Of a DNA stretch of 64,000 nucleotides, positions 1-11,872 are shown one piece after another. The notes beneath the pieces were generated by a model. That model had not been told where the DNA came from, made no database searches, and saw only the letters and a program-made list of their open reading frames with translations. Made by a program: the position numbers and the translations under genes. The DNA is taken from contig CM049313.1 of assembly GCA_026874595.1 (NCBI GenBank), positions 35,429,159 to 35,493,158 on the forward strand, in the 5' to 3' direction. Source of the stretch: Sipunculus nudus. Taxonomy: Eukaryota > Annelida > Sipuncula > Golfingiida > Sipunculidae. How positions within the stretch are numbered: position 1 is the stretch's first letter; every line of letters begins with the position of its first letter.

Positions 1-1019
1 CGCCGCGTTCGTTTCCGGAGAACTCCTCTGAGACTACTGGACAGATTTTTCCGAAACTTACACCTATTATCGGGTCACATGTGAACTGGTGCCTAACCAA
101 GTGACCTTGACCTCTGACCTTTCGTCTCTGCCCAGCGTCTGTTTGTGCGTCTGTTTCCACACATAAACCCTTATATCTCTGGAACCGTTTGACCGATCCG
201 GAAAAATTTTTTACACAAATGTAGCCCTGGGATAGCTTTATAACATACACAACAAAAGGTGGAGCCACCTGCAACCATGTTTGCACAGTGTCCATCTGTT
301 CATCTGCCTGGGTTTAAAATCACTCATATCTCTGCAGTGGTTTGACTAATTCACCTAAAATTCGGCTTGCCTATACATCCTAGATAGCTTTCTCGATTTT
401 ATGACAGGTGGCGCCACCTACATTCAAGTTAATGCTCCACACATAAACCCATATATCTTGGGAACCGTTTGACCGATCCGGAAAAAAATTTTACACAAAT
501 GTAGCCCTGGGATAGCTTTATAACATACACAACAAAAGGTGGCGCCACCTGCAGCCATTTTTGCACAGCGTCCATCTGTTTGTCTACCTTTGGTTGAAAT
601 CACTCATATCTCTGCAGTGGTTTGACCAAATTACCTGAAATTCAGCATGCTTGTACATCCCGCATAGCTTTCTTGATTTTATGACAGGTGGCGCCACCTA
701 CATTCAGGTTCACGCTGTAGACATCCATGCTTATATCTCCGGACTCATTCAACCAATCAGGACAATTTTTTTACACAAATGTAGCCCTTGGATAGCTTTA
801 TAACATACACAAGAATGCTTGTGTATATATCTTGGATAGTTTCTCATTCAAATAACAGGTGGCGCCACCTACAATCATGTTTATGTGGCAGAGATCCATT
901 CTAATATTTAACACATGTTACTCTATATCCCCTTGCCACTCAATCCATGCCTTACTTCACCCGTCCTTCTCTGATTTTGGCGGATACACATAGTCGCTTG
1001 TCGACTACCCGTATTCTAG
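1..1019 (+). mobile_element. family 1 element, 5' end outside the window
   Basis: It opens inside the leader (TTTCCGGAGAACTCCTC, GCGTCTGTTTGTGCGTCTG). The core carries AGGTGGCGCCACCT at 406-419, 537-550, 686-699 and 857-870. It ends with GGCGGATAC, a TAGTCG-CTTGT-CGACTA hairpin and CTAG at 1016-1019. Confidence 0.75.
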
Positions 1020-1363
1020 TTTTTTTCAAATTTTTACGAATTTTTTTCTTTTTTTTGAGACCTTTAAAGATGTGGTTATCTGTCAACAGGGTACAAATCG
1101 CAACAACTGGACCTAGAATCTTCATTCTTGTCATGCAAGGAGGCCCATAAAAGGTGCCTATGGAAACTTGAAATTAGGTCTCTGTTACCCATATCCTTCA
1201 AGCTATAGGACTCCGAAGTATCCCTCAGAATAATGGACAATTTGATACAAAAACTTAAGTATCTGAACAACTAATGCAGAGATCACCATGATTTTTTGCA
1301 TGGATATTGACCATTAAGTGTTTTTATTAGTTTATGCAGACTGGTGGAGCCACCTGCATTTTT
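1020..1363 (+). repeat. family 3a core segment between two family 1 copies
   Basis: Reverse complement of the ~336-bp unit at 11880-12540, sharing TTTTTTGAGACCTTTAAAG, the CTAGAATCTTCATTC box and GGTCTCTGTTACCCATATCC. It ends near a GGTGGAGCCACC version of the palindrome. Confidence 0.6.
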
Positions 1364-2526
1364 GCATCTGCCAAAACGAAGTTTTGCGGATACTATGTTT
1401 TTGACCGGGTTCCTCTGCCGGTGTTCGTTTCCAGAGAGCTCCTCGGAGACTTATGGACCGATTTTCCCCAAACTTACACCTATTATCGGGTCACATGTGA
1501 ACTGGTGCCTAACCAATTTGCGTTGACCTCTGACCTTTACTCTCTATCCAGTGTCCATTTGTGGGTCTGTTTCCACTCATAAACCCTCATATCTCGGGAA
1601 CCGTTTGACCGATCAGGAAATAAAATTGATACAAATGTAGCCCTTGGATTGCTTTATAACATACACAAAAAATGGTGGCGCCACCTGTAACCATGTTTGC
1701 ACAGTGTCCATCTGTTCATCTGCCTTGGGTTAAAATCACTCATATCTCTGCAGTGAATTGACTAATTCACCTGAAATTCGTCATGCGTATACATCCAGGA
1801 TAGCTTTCTTGATTTAATGACAGGTGGCGCCACCTACGTTCACGTTCACGCTGATGACATCCAAGCTTATATCTCGGGAACCGTTTGACCGATCAGGAAA
1901 TAAAATTTATACAAATGTAGCCCTTTGATAGCTCTGTAACATACACAAAAAATGGTGGCGCCACCTGTAACAATGTTTGCACAGCATCTGTCTGTTAGTC
2001 TGCCGTGGCCTAAAATCACTCATTTCTCTGTAGTGGTTCGACATAACTGCCTAAAATTTTGCAGGTTTATACATCGTGGACAGCTTTCTTGATTTTATGA
2101 CAGATGCCACCTACATTCTAGTTAATGCTGCACACATCCAAGCTCATATCTCAGGAACCATTTGACCGATTGGGCCAAAATTGTGCATGTGTTTAGATCT
2201 CACATAGGTCTTTATCATACACAAAACTGGAGGGGTTACCTGCAAAGATTTTTGCACAGTGTTTGTCTGTTTGTCTGCCATGGGCAAAAATCGCTCATAT
2301 ACATGTAGTGGTTTGACTTTTCTGCCTAAAATTTTGCAGGTGTATACAACTTGGACAGCTTTCTGGATTTGTGGTAGGTGGCACAACCTACATACACATT
2401 TAGGCTGCAGACATCCATGCTAATATGCAACATACCTCACTCTATTTCCCCTTGCCACTCAATCCATGCCTCACTATCCGATTTTGGCAGATACATGTAG
2501 TCACTTGTCAGTTACCCGTATTCTAG
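1364..2526 (+). mobile_element. family 1 element, degenerate 5' end
   Basis: The 5' hairpin is recognisable (GCATCTGCCAAAAC...GTTTTGCGGATAC, two changes in the terminus), followed by leader and core. The 3' end has GGCAGATAC, a weakened hairpin (TAGTCACTTGTCAGTTA) and CTAG at 2523-2526. Confidence 0.7.
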
Positions 2527-2710
2527 TTTTAAAAGTTTACACATTTTTCTCTATTTTTGAGATATATAAATACAGACTAAATCTTGGCCTGTTGGTTAAT
2601 CTGTTTGATGCTTCAGTTGAATGGGTATATACTACCATTCTGATGATAAAATTTCCTTTTGCGAATCTCTTCCCAGTCAGCTGAGCGTCATGACCCATGG
2701 GTCACTTGTT
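2527..2710 (+). repeat. family 3a 3' tail and terminus
   Basis: Nearly identical, in reverse complement, to 8271-8455. It ends with GTCAGCTGAGCGTCATGACC, ATGGGTCAC and TTGTT. The junction with the family 1 CTAG is the same at both loci. Confidence 0.7.
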
Positions 2711-2799
2711 CAAGGGCTGATACACAAAATGGATGATTTTGAGCTCTCTGGAAGTCATTCTACCCTATTGTTCAAGGTTTCTTCTAAAATATTTTTTCC

Positions 2800-3718
2800 A
2801 GATCATATAACAATAATGGTATCCTGATTAGCTTTATAACATATACAAAAAAGGTGGCGCCACCTGCAGCCATTTTTGCACAGCGTCCATCTGTTTGTCT
2901 GCCTTGGGTTAAAATCACTCATATCTCTGCAGTGGTTTGACAAAATTATTTGAAATTCAGCATGCGTATACATCCCGCATAGCTTTCTTGATTTTATGAC
3001 AGGTGGCGCCACCTACATTCACGTTCACGCTGTAGACATCCATGCTTATATCTCCGGACTTGTTCGACCAATCAGGAAAAAATTTTTACACAAATGTAGC
3101 CCTTGGATAGCTTTATAACATACACAAAACTGGTGGCGCCACCTGCAGCCATTTTTGCACAGCGTCCATCTGTTTGTCTGCCTAGGGTTAAAATCACTCA
3201 TATCTCTGCAGTGGTTTGACCAAATTACCTGTAATTCGTCATGCGTATACATCCTGGATAGCTTTCTTGATTTTATGACAGGTGGCGCTAGCTTCATTCA
3301 CATTCACGCTGCAGACATTAATGCCTATATCTCCGGACTCGTTTGAACAATAAGGAAAAAATTTGCACCAATGTAGCCCTTGGATAGCTTTATAACATAC
3401 ACAAAAATGGTGGCTCCACCTGCAGCCATTTTTGCACAGCGTACATCTGTTTGTCTGCTGTGGGATAAAATCACTCGTATCTCTGCAGTGGTTTGACTTT
3501 TCCACCTGAAATTTTGCATGTGTATACATCTTGGATAATTTATCGTTCAAATAACAGGTGGCGCCACCTACAATCATGTTTATGTGGCAGAGATCCATTC
3601 TAATATGTAACACATGTAACTCTATTTCCCCTTGCCACTCGAGCCATGCCTCACTTCACCCGCCCTACTCTGATTTTGGCGGATACACATAGTCGCTTGT
3701 CGACTACCCGTATTCTAG
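2800..3718 (+). mobile_element. family 1 element, 5'-truncated
   Basis: Starts inside the core (GCTTTATAACATA) after ~90 bp of unassigned DNA. It carries palindrome boxes near 2851, 3000, 3132 and 3556 and ends with GGCGGATAC, the TAGTCG/CGACTA hairpin and CTAG at 3715-3718. Confidence 0.7.
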
Positions 3719-3744
3719 TAAATGCATGCGTCAGCTGTATGTCA

Positions 3745-3781
3745 AATTCAGCTGAGCGTCACGGCCAATAGGACACTTGTT
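3745..3781 (+). repeat. family 3a 3' terminus fragment
   Basis: AATTCAGCTGAGCGTCACGG then CCAATAGGACACTTGTT, a mutated form of the GACCCATGGGTC hairpin end, lying just after the family 1 end. Confidence 0.5.
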
Positions 3782-5040
3782 TCTTTTCTGTTGCCTGTCG
3801 TTATTTGATGAAATTGATTTATTTCAAATACTCTGGAGGTCTTAGGGAAAAGTCATTTCACGACAGCATATTCATAATGCATTTATTTCAGATATAGTTT
3901 CAGCACTTACTTAAGCCTTTTTATTTCTTGTAATCTCAAGTTAAGCCCAGCAGTGAAAAAGCATTTTTATATAACAAGCTCAATGGAAAATAAAGCTGTG
4001 AAGAAAGGTGTCATGTTTCTTTTTTTTTTAATCCTAGCTAACGGAACTTGTAGGGCATTCTCAGATGCATGTATCAGTGAAGTGGATTTTAATTCATCTA
4101 CCTTTTAAAAAAAATATGTGATTTCTGGCTCTCTCTGTGTATTTATAAATGATCTAAGGGTAATTCAGGTTAAAATATTATCTTATAAGGCCTCTGTGAA
4201 GGATTTATGAACTTGTTTATCAATAACATGCTGGTTAACACAGCAATTTTGACAAAGGGAAAACGTAACCTGAGGTGGCAGTTTATACATATGCGGAGGC
4301 GGAAAGGTCACTTGTAGCAAAAAGTAATTTTCGAAGCTTTGGCCTGCTGCCAGATGCCCTTGTTAATTTTTTTTTTTATTTTTGCGGGCCCCATATATTA
4401 TAAACATGTTGATATAAACAATACAAACAATGTGTGCGGTGATATCAACGTTTGCCGGCCTATTTTTATAAAAGCTCCAAGGGATTACCTTCAGTTTATA
4501 AAGGTCTAATAAGTGATTGGACCCCTTAAAGTTGTTTCGCTGACGTAAAGGGGACCTATTCGGATATCTAACATATAACTCCAGATAAAAATCGGTGAAT
4601 TGCTGGTTTTAACACGTATATTTATGTTTGTGCATGTATATAATAGATGTCCTTAAGTATTGGTGAGTCTGTGGACATGTTTCAGTACATATGCCACTAG
4701 CAGCAGTTTGCCAACCTTATGAAAATATGTATACAGTTCTTGAAATGGTCCGTCAGTTTATTTTCAAGGCCTGTGGGTCATGTTTTCCGATTCCTGGTTC
4801 AACTCCTGCAATGGTCTCAATGGTGAAATCCTAAATCCAGAAGGTTTAAGGTTCAGGAACTGTCGCCAGAGTCTGTTTCACATGAAATCAGTTTCTCCTT
4901 AAGTTTACGTAACTGTTGCCCTGAGACTACTTGACATGTACATATTCTGTAAGCTTACAAGTATTCTCTACACCCTTAGTAAATAAAAACCTTGGAATTA
5001 AAAAAAATGATGAAATGTTAAGGATTGAAATCAATTTTAT
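3782..5040. other. anonymous AT-rich DNA
   Basis: No ORF, structured repeat or RNA gene that I can support. Confidence 0.5.
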
Positions 5041-6560
5041 TAGTTTCATTAGGGCCCCACACAAGTGCCCTTTAGTAATCACCCTGTCCATCAGGGTTGG
5101 TGTCAAATACAGTGTGCCAAATAAAAATATAAATACGATAGCTGTCCTCCAAATACAAAACAAATTTGAGTGAGTGGAGATTAATACAAAATCAGAACAT
5201 CAAATATAAATACGCAAATGTAATTTATACAGAATATTTATTAATTTCCAGCACCATAAAACAAATATTCATTATGTCTCCTCAAGTGATTGAACAGGTA
5301 TAATCCAGGCACATGAGTGATGGCAAACATCAGGTAGAAGTGAACCACTTGATTTTATGCCGTCTTTTGGGTTGTTCAGAAGTTAGGTAGTAGTTATTTC
5401 TTTTTTAATTATCGTAGATATGAATATGTATTTATACATATATATTTGTACAGTATTTGATGAAATGCATTATCATTTTGCCCAACACAAATACAAATAC
5501 AAAAACATACTTTGTATTTAAATACAAATATGTATTTGACCCCAACCCTGCTGTCCTTCCACAAATTCATTTCCGGATAATAAACCAGTTTGGATTAATA
5601 TGGATTTCAAACTCGACATATACATGGCTCACCACTAAAGCAAGAAGCATTTTGATTTTGAGGTCAAGGTGACAGGATCCACTTCTGTTAAAGGATTGTG
5701 GATGCATTTTAAGCCAAACTTTTCGTCCCAAACCACTCAACATGCATATATTGCTCACCTACCAATAGGAGAAGAAACCGCCTGATTTTGGGAGTCAAAA
5801 GGTCAAGGTCACAGGGGTAATCTGTCCATCAATTAGTGTCTGGATCATAACATCAGTTTTGTTTGACATACTGGTTTCAAACGTGACTAATATATAACCC
5901 ACCGCTATAGTAAGAACTTTGTACATTTTAGGGTCATAAGGTCAAAGGGCAAGGTCGCAGGAACCACTTCCTTAAAAATGCATTTAAAGACAAAGTTTTC
6001 ACCCCAAACCTTTCATCTGGCTCATATAACCTTGCCTACCAATAGTGAAAGAACCCCTTTGATTTTGGGGCGTCAAGGTCACAGGGGTACTCCGTCCACA
6101 AATTTGTTTCAGGATGATAACTCCAGTTTGGATTGACATAATGGTTCCAAACTTTATTTATGTATATATGACCCACCACTGAAGTTAGTATGAACCCTAT
6201 TGATTTTGAGGTCATGAGGTGAAGGTCATATACGACCCACATCATTAAAACGATTGTTGATACATTTTAAGTCAACATATTCATTACAAACCTTCCATCT
6301 TCTACATGTGACTCCCCTGCTAATGAGAGATCTTTTCGATTTTGACAAAGATCAAGGTCACAGGACCGTACTACTGAATTATATTCTGACAAGGCTTGCA
6401 GTTTACTACCTCAGATTTCATTGTGCCTCTGTTCCTGTGGATGCTCCAACCCTATATCTTCATACATGAAAATCACTGATTCAGACTTCAACATCTTTGT
6501 TCAGTTGTTTGAACACTGATTTGAGTCCCTCTGTCTCTGTATGTAATCGCGTAGTTTTTA
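5040..6560 (+). repeat. tandem core of a family 3b-type repeat (~268-bp period)
   Basis: Units headed by a GTCCACAAATT-type box and a CCAGTTTGGATT-type box recur at ~5557, ~5825 and ~6093 (268-bp steps). Between them AAGGTCAAGGTCACAGG motifs recur. The same sequence in reverse complement fills 36400-37200. Neither terminus is recognisable here. The left part is split by the MITE at 5092-5550. Confidence 0.65.
5092..5550. mobile_element. hAT-like MITE with 8-bp target duplication
   Basis: The left terminus CAGGGTTGGTGTCAAATAC and the right terminus (reverse complement CAGGGTTGGGGTCAAATAC) differ at one position. Flanks are CTGTCCAT (5084-5091) and CTGTCCTT (5551-5558), 7 of 8 matching. Termini starting CAGGG with an 8-bp duplication are the hAT signature. 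There is no transposase ORF; the interior is AT-rich with ATTTGTATTT-type repeats. Confidence 0.75.
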
Positions 6561-7388
6561 ATTATATTTTTTCAAGCATCAATCAGCCCCCAAGTTGAAC
6601 GCATAAGCCTTCCTGACGTTTCAGTATTCTAGTATATTTTAATTTTAAATGGATATTTCTCAACCATTTACGTCTCGAAACATTCCATTCCACCCTTACA
6701 CGTAAATATATTTAATTTTAAGCTTTTGTAAACAAATAAATATAAATTTATTTCCTTACATTTAAAACTTAAATACCCCATAAAATCATAATATTGAGAA
6801 TAAGCAGGCCAAATTTAAATTTCTTTATTTTAATAATAGGTCTAAGCCCAGGGAAGAGATAAGCTGTTACAGATTTGTTTTTTTTTTTTTTTTTTGAATA
6901 GCTGAAATTCATTTAAATGTTCAAAGCTCGGATAAAATTAGCCAGTAACAGAAATTTCATTTTTATTTATAACAAATTGTAGAGCACATTTTTGGCATTT
7001 AGATTATGTACATGTAAAGATGTCATTTGTGAATATTTAATAAAAACTTACACATTTTAACTCGTGTTCATGAGACAGTTCTGGGACCTTAATAATCACA
7101 CCCCTTCCTTCATATTTATACGATAGATGGTACCACCTTAAGGCCAATGATCTAACTTATAAGGGAAACTATTGCCCATGTCTGTCAGGGCAACCTGGAA
7201 AATTAGTTTCTCTTTCCCAGTCCGAGAATAGTTTGGGAATAAAAAGTCTTAAGATCAGGGGGAATCGGGGACTTTAAAGGGAAAGTGGTCAGTTTTTTAT
7301 CTCCTGTACAAGCAACGTATAAAGTGCTGATTGGTTATCATGGCTTTTGAATGTGTTAATCCCCCCCCCCCCCCAAAAAAAAATATGT

Positions 7389-7433
<45 letters not shown>

Positions 7434-7660
7434 TATGAAATAATGAAAATTATGGACATTTCAAGAAATTTTTGTTACTTCAAAAATATTAGGAAAAAAA
7501 ATGAACTGTTTTATATGGCTGTGTCTGTATGGTTTGCCATTCTGGAAGACGGGCGATGTATAGGCTTATATATATTCTTCGGGAAAAAACATCAGCATGA
7601 AACTTTTGTTCCTAGCCCATGCCTGCATGGGTGATGCAATTAACGTGAGGTTTGTTCTGC
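6560..7660. other. anonymous AT-rich DNA with a C-run and TA microsatellite
   Basis: No gene is seen. A 14-base C-run (7361-7374), an A-run and a TA tract (to ~7430) occur in series. Confidence 0.5.
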
Positions 7661-7800
7661 TGAACTATTTTTAACGGTTTTGTAAAACCACTGTTAGTGT
7701 ACACCAGTAAACAGGTGGCTTGGCATTCACGACTTGTCTGCACTGCACACAACACCGTTAACCAAAGTACAAAGGAATGCTTATAAAAGCTGACCTTATT
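7660..7800 (+). repeat. dispersed ~130-bp repeat, copy 1
   Basis: Shares GGTTTTGTAAAACCACTG, a TAAACAGGTGGCT box, CTGCACACA and an AAGTACAAAGGAATG-like end with 19325-19450. A weaker relative begins near 25235 (GGCTTTGTTAAAAACCACTG). Family and ends are unknown. Confidence 0.45.
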
Positions 7801-8054
7801 TGATTACACTCTCTTAACATTTACCCACATAATATACACATATAACAAAATACCCCACTATCTTATTATAGGGTTCTGTGTGGTCCTGATCATTTAGACT
7901 ATATATTGAAATTATAAAAATACAAAGAATTATCAAATATCTATTCTCAAAATGAATTTTGCAATATGTGCACAGGTAAGTGTTCAGACCTGACACAGAC
8001 CTTATTGTGTGTCACACATTCTGGTAATTGCAGAAAAATCAGTTGTTTGTGTTT

Positions 8055-8270
8055 TGAGCTCAGCATACTATAAGTCAACTGAGCCATAGCGATGATCCTT
8101 TGTTAGTCGGCAGTCCGTCCGTCCTCTTAGCGTCTGTCTGTCCGTCCATTAAAATGACACATTTTGAAACCGTTGGACCTAATTCGGCATACAGTTAAAT
8201 GCATTACCAGACCGAAAATTGGGACACTACGTTCCTTTGAGATATTAAGGAAAACCCTCAATTTTCCAGT
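8055..8270 (+). mobile_element. family 3c host element, 5' part of a split copy
   Basis: The 5' hairpin (GAGCTCAGCATACTATAAG, then TCAACTGAGC) and leader with CAGTCCGTCCGTCC are followed by CCTTTGAGATATTAAGG and CTCAATTTTCC, as at 55940-55990. The copy is interrupted at 8271 and resumes at 12805. Confidence 0.7.
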
Positions 8271-8455
8271 AACAAGTGACCCATGGGTCATGACGCTCAG
8301 CTGACTGGGAAGAGATTCGCAAAAGGAAATTTTATCATCAGAATGGTAGTATATACTCATTCAACTGAAGCATCAAACAGATTAATCAACAGGCCAAGAT
8401 TAAGTCTGTATTTATATGTCTCAAAAATAGAGAAAAAATGTGTAAACTTTAAAAA

Positions 8456-11400
8456 CTAGAATATGGGTAGCCGACAAGTGACTACGTGTATCCGCCAAAA
8501 TTAGAGTGGAACGGGTGAAGTGAGGCATGGATTGAGTGGCAAGGGGAAATAGAGTGAGGTATGTTGCATATTAGCATGAATGTCTGCAGCCTAAATGTGT
8601 ATGTAGGTTGTGCCACCTACCACAAATCCAGAAAGCTGTTCAAGTTGTATACATATGCGAAATTTTAGGCAGAAAAGTCAAACCACTACATGTGTATGAG
8701 TGATTTTAGCCCACGGCAGACAAACAGACGCTGTGCAAAAATGGTTGCAGGTGGCCCTCCATGTGAGATCTAAACACATACACAATTTTGGCCCGATCAG
8801 TCAAACGGTTCCTGAGATATGAGCTTGGATGTGTGCAGCGTTAACTGGAATTTAGGTGGCGCCACCTGTCATAAAATCAAGGAAGCTGTCCAGGATGTAT
8901 AAACCTGCAAAATTTTAGGCAGTTATGTCAAACCACTACAGAGAAATGAGTGATTTTAGGCCTCAGCAGGCAAACAGACAGACGCTGTGCAAAATGTGCA
9001 AAAATGGTTGCAGGTTGCCCCTCCAGTTTTGTGTATGATAAAGACCTATGTGAGATCTATACACATGCAAAATTTTGGCCCAATCAATCAAACGGTTCCC
9101 GAGATATGAGCTTGGATGTCTGCAGCGTAAACTATAGTGTAGGTGGCACCACATGTCATAAAATCAAGAAAGCTATCCAGGATGTATACGCATGCCGAAT
9201 TTCAGTTGAATTAGTCAATTCACGGCAGAGATATGAGTGATTTTAACCCAAGGCAGATGAACAGATGGACACTGTGCAAACATGGTTACAGGTGGCGCCA
9301 CCATTTTTTGTGTATGTTATAAAGCTATCCAAGGGCTACATTTGTATAAATTTTATTTCCTGAACGGTCAAACGGTTCCTGAGATATGAGCTTGGATGTC
9401 TGCAGCGTGAACGTGAATGTAGGCGGCGCCACCTGTCATAAAATCAAGAAAGCTATCCAGGATGTATACGCATGCCGAATTTCAGGTGAATTAATCAATT
9501 CACTGCAGAGATATGAGTGATTTTAACCCAAGGCAGATGAACAGATGGACACTGTGCAAACATGGTTACAGGTGGCGCCACCATTTTTATGCCCCCGCCA
9601 GAAAGTGGCCGGGGCATATAGTATTACCCATGTCCGTCATTCCGTCCTTCCGTCCTTCCGTCCTTCCGAAATCAAACAGTTGTACGGGCTTTTTTTTTCG
9701 CAATGCCTGCAGATATTGGCCTGATTTTTGGTTTTTGGGCAGATATAGACCAGTAACAGATCAAGTTCGCGTTTCGTCCCGGTTGACCTATTTTTGACCG
9801 TTTTACGGCTCCTAAACTTAGAAAATTTCATGAAAAATAGAAATATTCATGACAGATACACATGTACGGACTTTTTTTCGCAATGCCTGCATATATTGAC
9901 CTGATTTTGGTGTGTGAGCAGATATAGACCAGTTACAGATCGAGTTCGCGTTTCGTCCTGGTTGACCTACTTTTGACCGTTTTACGGCTCCTGAACATAG
10001 AAAATTTCATGAAAAATATGAAATTTCATGACAAATACACATGTACGGACTTTTTTTCGCAGTGCCTGCAGATATTGGCCTGATTTTTGGTGTGTGGCGG
10101 ATATAGACCAGTTACAGATCGAGTTTGCGTTTCGTCCGGTTGACCTGCTTTTGACCGTTTTACGGCTCCTAAACTTAGAAATTTTCATGAAAAATAGAAA
10201 TATTCATGACAGATACATATGTACGGATTTTTTTTCGCAATGCCTTCAGATATTGGCCTGATTTTTGGTGTGTGGGCAGATATAGACCAGTTACAGATCG
10301 AGTTTGCGTTTCGTCCTGGTTGACCTACTTTTGACCGTTTTACGGCTCCTGAACATAGAAAATTTCATGAAAAATATGAAATTTCATGACAAATACACAT
10401 GTATGGACTTTTTTTCACAGTGCCATCAGATATTGGCCTGATTTTTGGTGTGTGGGCAGATATAGACCACTTACAGATCGAGTTCGCGTTTCGTCCTGGT
10501 TGACCTACTTTTGACTGTTTTACGGCTCCTGAACATAGAAAATTTCATGAAAAATATGAAATTTCATGACAAATACACATGTACGGACTTTTTTCGCAAT
10601 GCCTGCAGATATTGGCCTGATTTTTGGTGTGTGGACAGATATAGACCAGTTACAGATAGAGTTCGCGTTTTGTCCCAGTTGACCTACTTTTGACCGTTTT
10701 ACGGCTCCTGAACTTAAAAAAGTTCATGAAAAATATGAAATTTCATGACAAATCCACATGTACGGACTTTTTTTCGCAATGCCTGCAGATATTGGCCTCA
10801 TTTTTGGTGTGTCGGCAGATATTGACCAGTTACAGATGGAGTTAGCATTTCGTCCCGGTTGACCTACTTTTGACTGTTTTACGGCTCCTGAACATAGAAA
10901 ATTTCATGTAAAATATATATTTTCATGACAAATACACTTGTACAGACTTTTCTTCACAATACCTGCAGATATTGGCCTGATTTTTGGTGTGTGGGCAGAT
11001 ATAGACCAGTTTCAGATCAAGTTCACGTTTTGTCCCAGTTGACCTATTTTTGACCGTTTGACGGTGCTCTAACATAGAAAATTTCATAAAAAGGTGCACA
11101 TGTATGGACTTTTTTTCGCAGTGCCTGCAGATACGGGCCTGATTTTTGGTGTGTAGGCAGATAATGACCAGTTACAGATCGAGTTCTTGTTTTGTCTCAG
11201 TTGAACTTCTTTTGACCAATTGAACATAGAAAGTTTCATGAAAAATATAAATTTTCATAACAAATGCATATGTACTGACTTTTTTTCCTCAATGCCTGCG
11301 GTACCACCCTGATTTTTTTTGTGTTGGCAGATAATGACAGTTACAGATCGAGTTTGCGTTTCATCCCGGTTGACCTACTTTTGATTGTTTTACAGCTCCT

Positions 11401-11872
11401 AAACATAGAAAATTTCATGAAAGACAGAAATTTTTATGGAAAATGCACATGTATGGACTTTTTTTCACAATGCCTGCATATCCTGGCATGATTTTTGGTG
11501 TGTTGCTTGATAATGACCTGTTACAGATCGAGTTCGCATTTTGCCCTTGTTGACCTACTTTTGACCATACGACACCTCCTTAACTTAAAAATTTTCCAAA
11601 TTTTACAAATGTTTCTAATTTGCCCAAGGCGGGGGCATTCGTGTCGTTCCGACACATCTAGTTTGTGTATGTTATAAAGCTATCCAAGGGCTACATTTGT
11701 ATAAATTTTATTTCCTGATCGGTCAAACGGTTCCCGAGATATGAGGGTTTATGTGTGGAAACAGACGCACAAATGGACGCTGGGCAGAGAGGAAAGGTCA
11801 GAGGTCAACGCAAATTGGTTAGGCACCAGTTCACATGTGACCCGATAATTGGTGTTAGTTTCGGAAAAATCG
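8456..11872 (-). mobile_element. family 1 element nested in family 3a, carrying a family 2 insertion
   Basis: CTAG at 8456-8459 and GTATCCGCC just beyond it mark the 3' end on the minus strand. The core with GGTGGCGCCACC-type boxes runs to 9588 and resumes at 11662. The leader (AGACGCACAAATGGACGC; CACATGTGACCCGATAAT) leads to 11872, where ~85 bp of the expected 5' end, including its hairpin, are missing. Confidence 0.75.
9589..11661 (+). mobile_element. family 2 Helentron-like element, ~179-bp tandem core, complete
   Basis: The 5' end ATGCCCCCGCCA...TGGCCGGGGCAT folds into a hairpin and is followed by a leader of TCCGTCCTTCCG repeats. About 11 core units follow: the marker CAATGCCTGC or a variant starts at 9701, 9881, 10060, 10238, 10418, 10597, 10777, 10957, 11119, 11290 and 11468. 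The 3' part has GGCGGGGGCAT (11628-11638, the inverse of the 5' end), hairpin GTGTCG-TTC-CGACAC (11641-11655), AT and CTAG (11658-11661). It interrupts a family 1 core unit whose uninterrupted version is present at 9290-9330. No Rep/helicase ORF: non-autonomous. Confidence 0.85.

Noticed and set aside
2803-9797. Many short frames with the recurring peptide theme SDFNPRQTNRWTLCKNG
   Set aside because: They are translations of the family 1 core in one frame and recur only because the DNA unit recurs. Lengths are 60-125 codons, stops fall at unit boundaries, and both strands give such frames.
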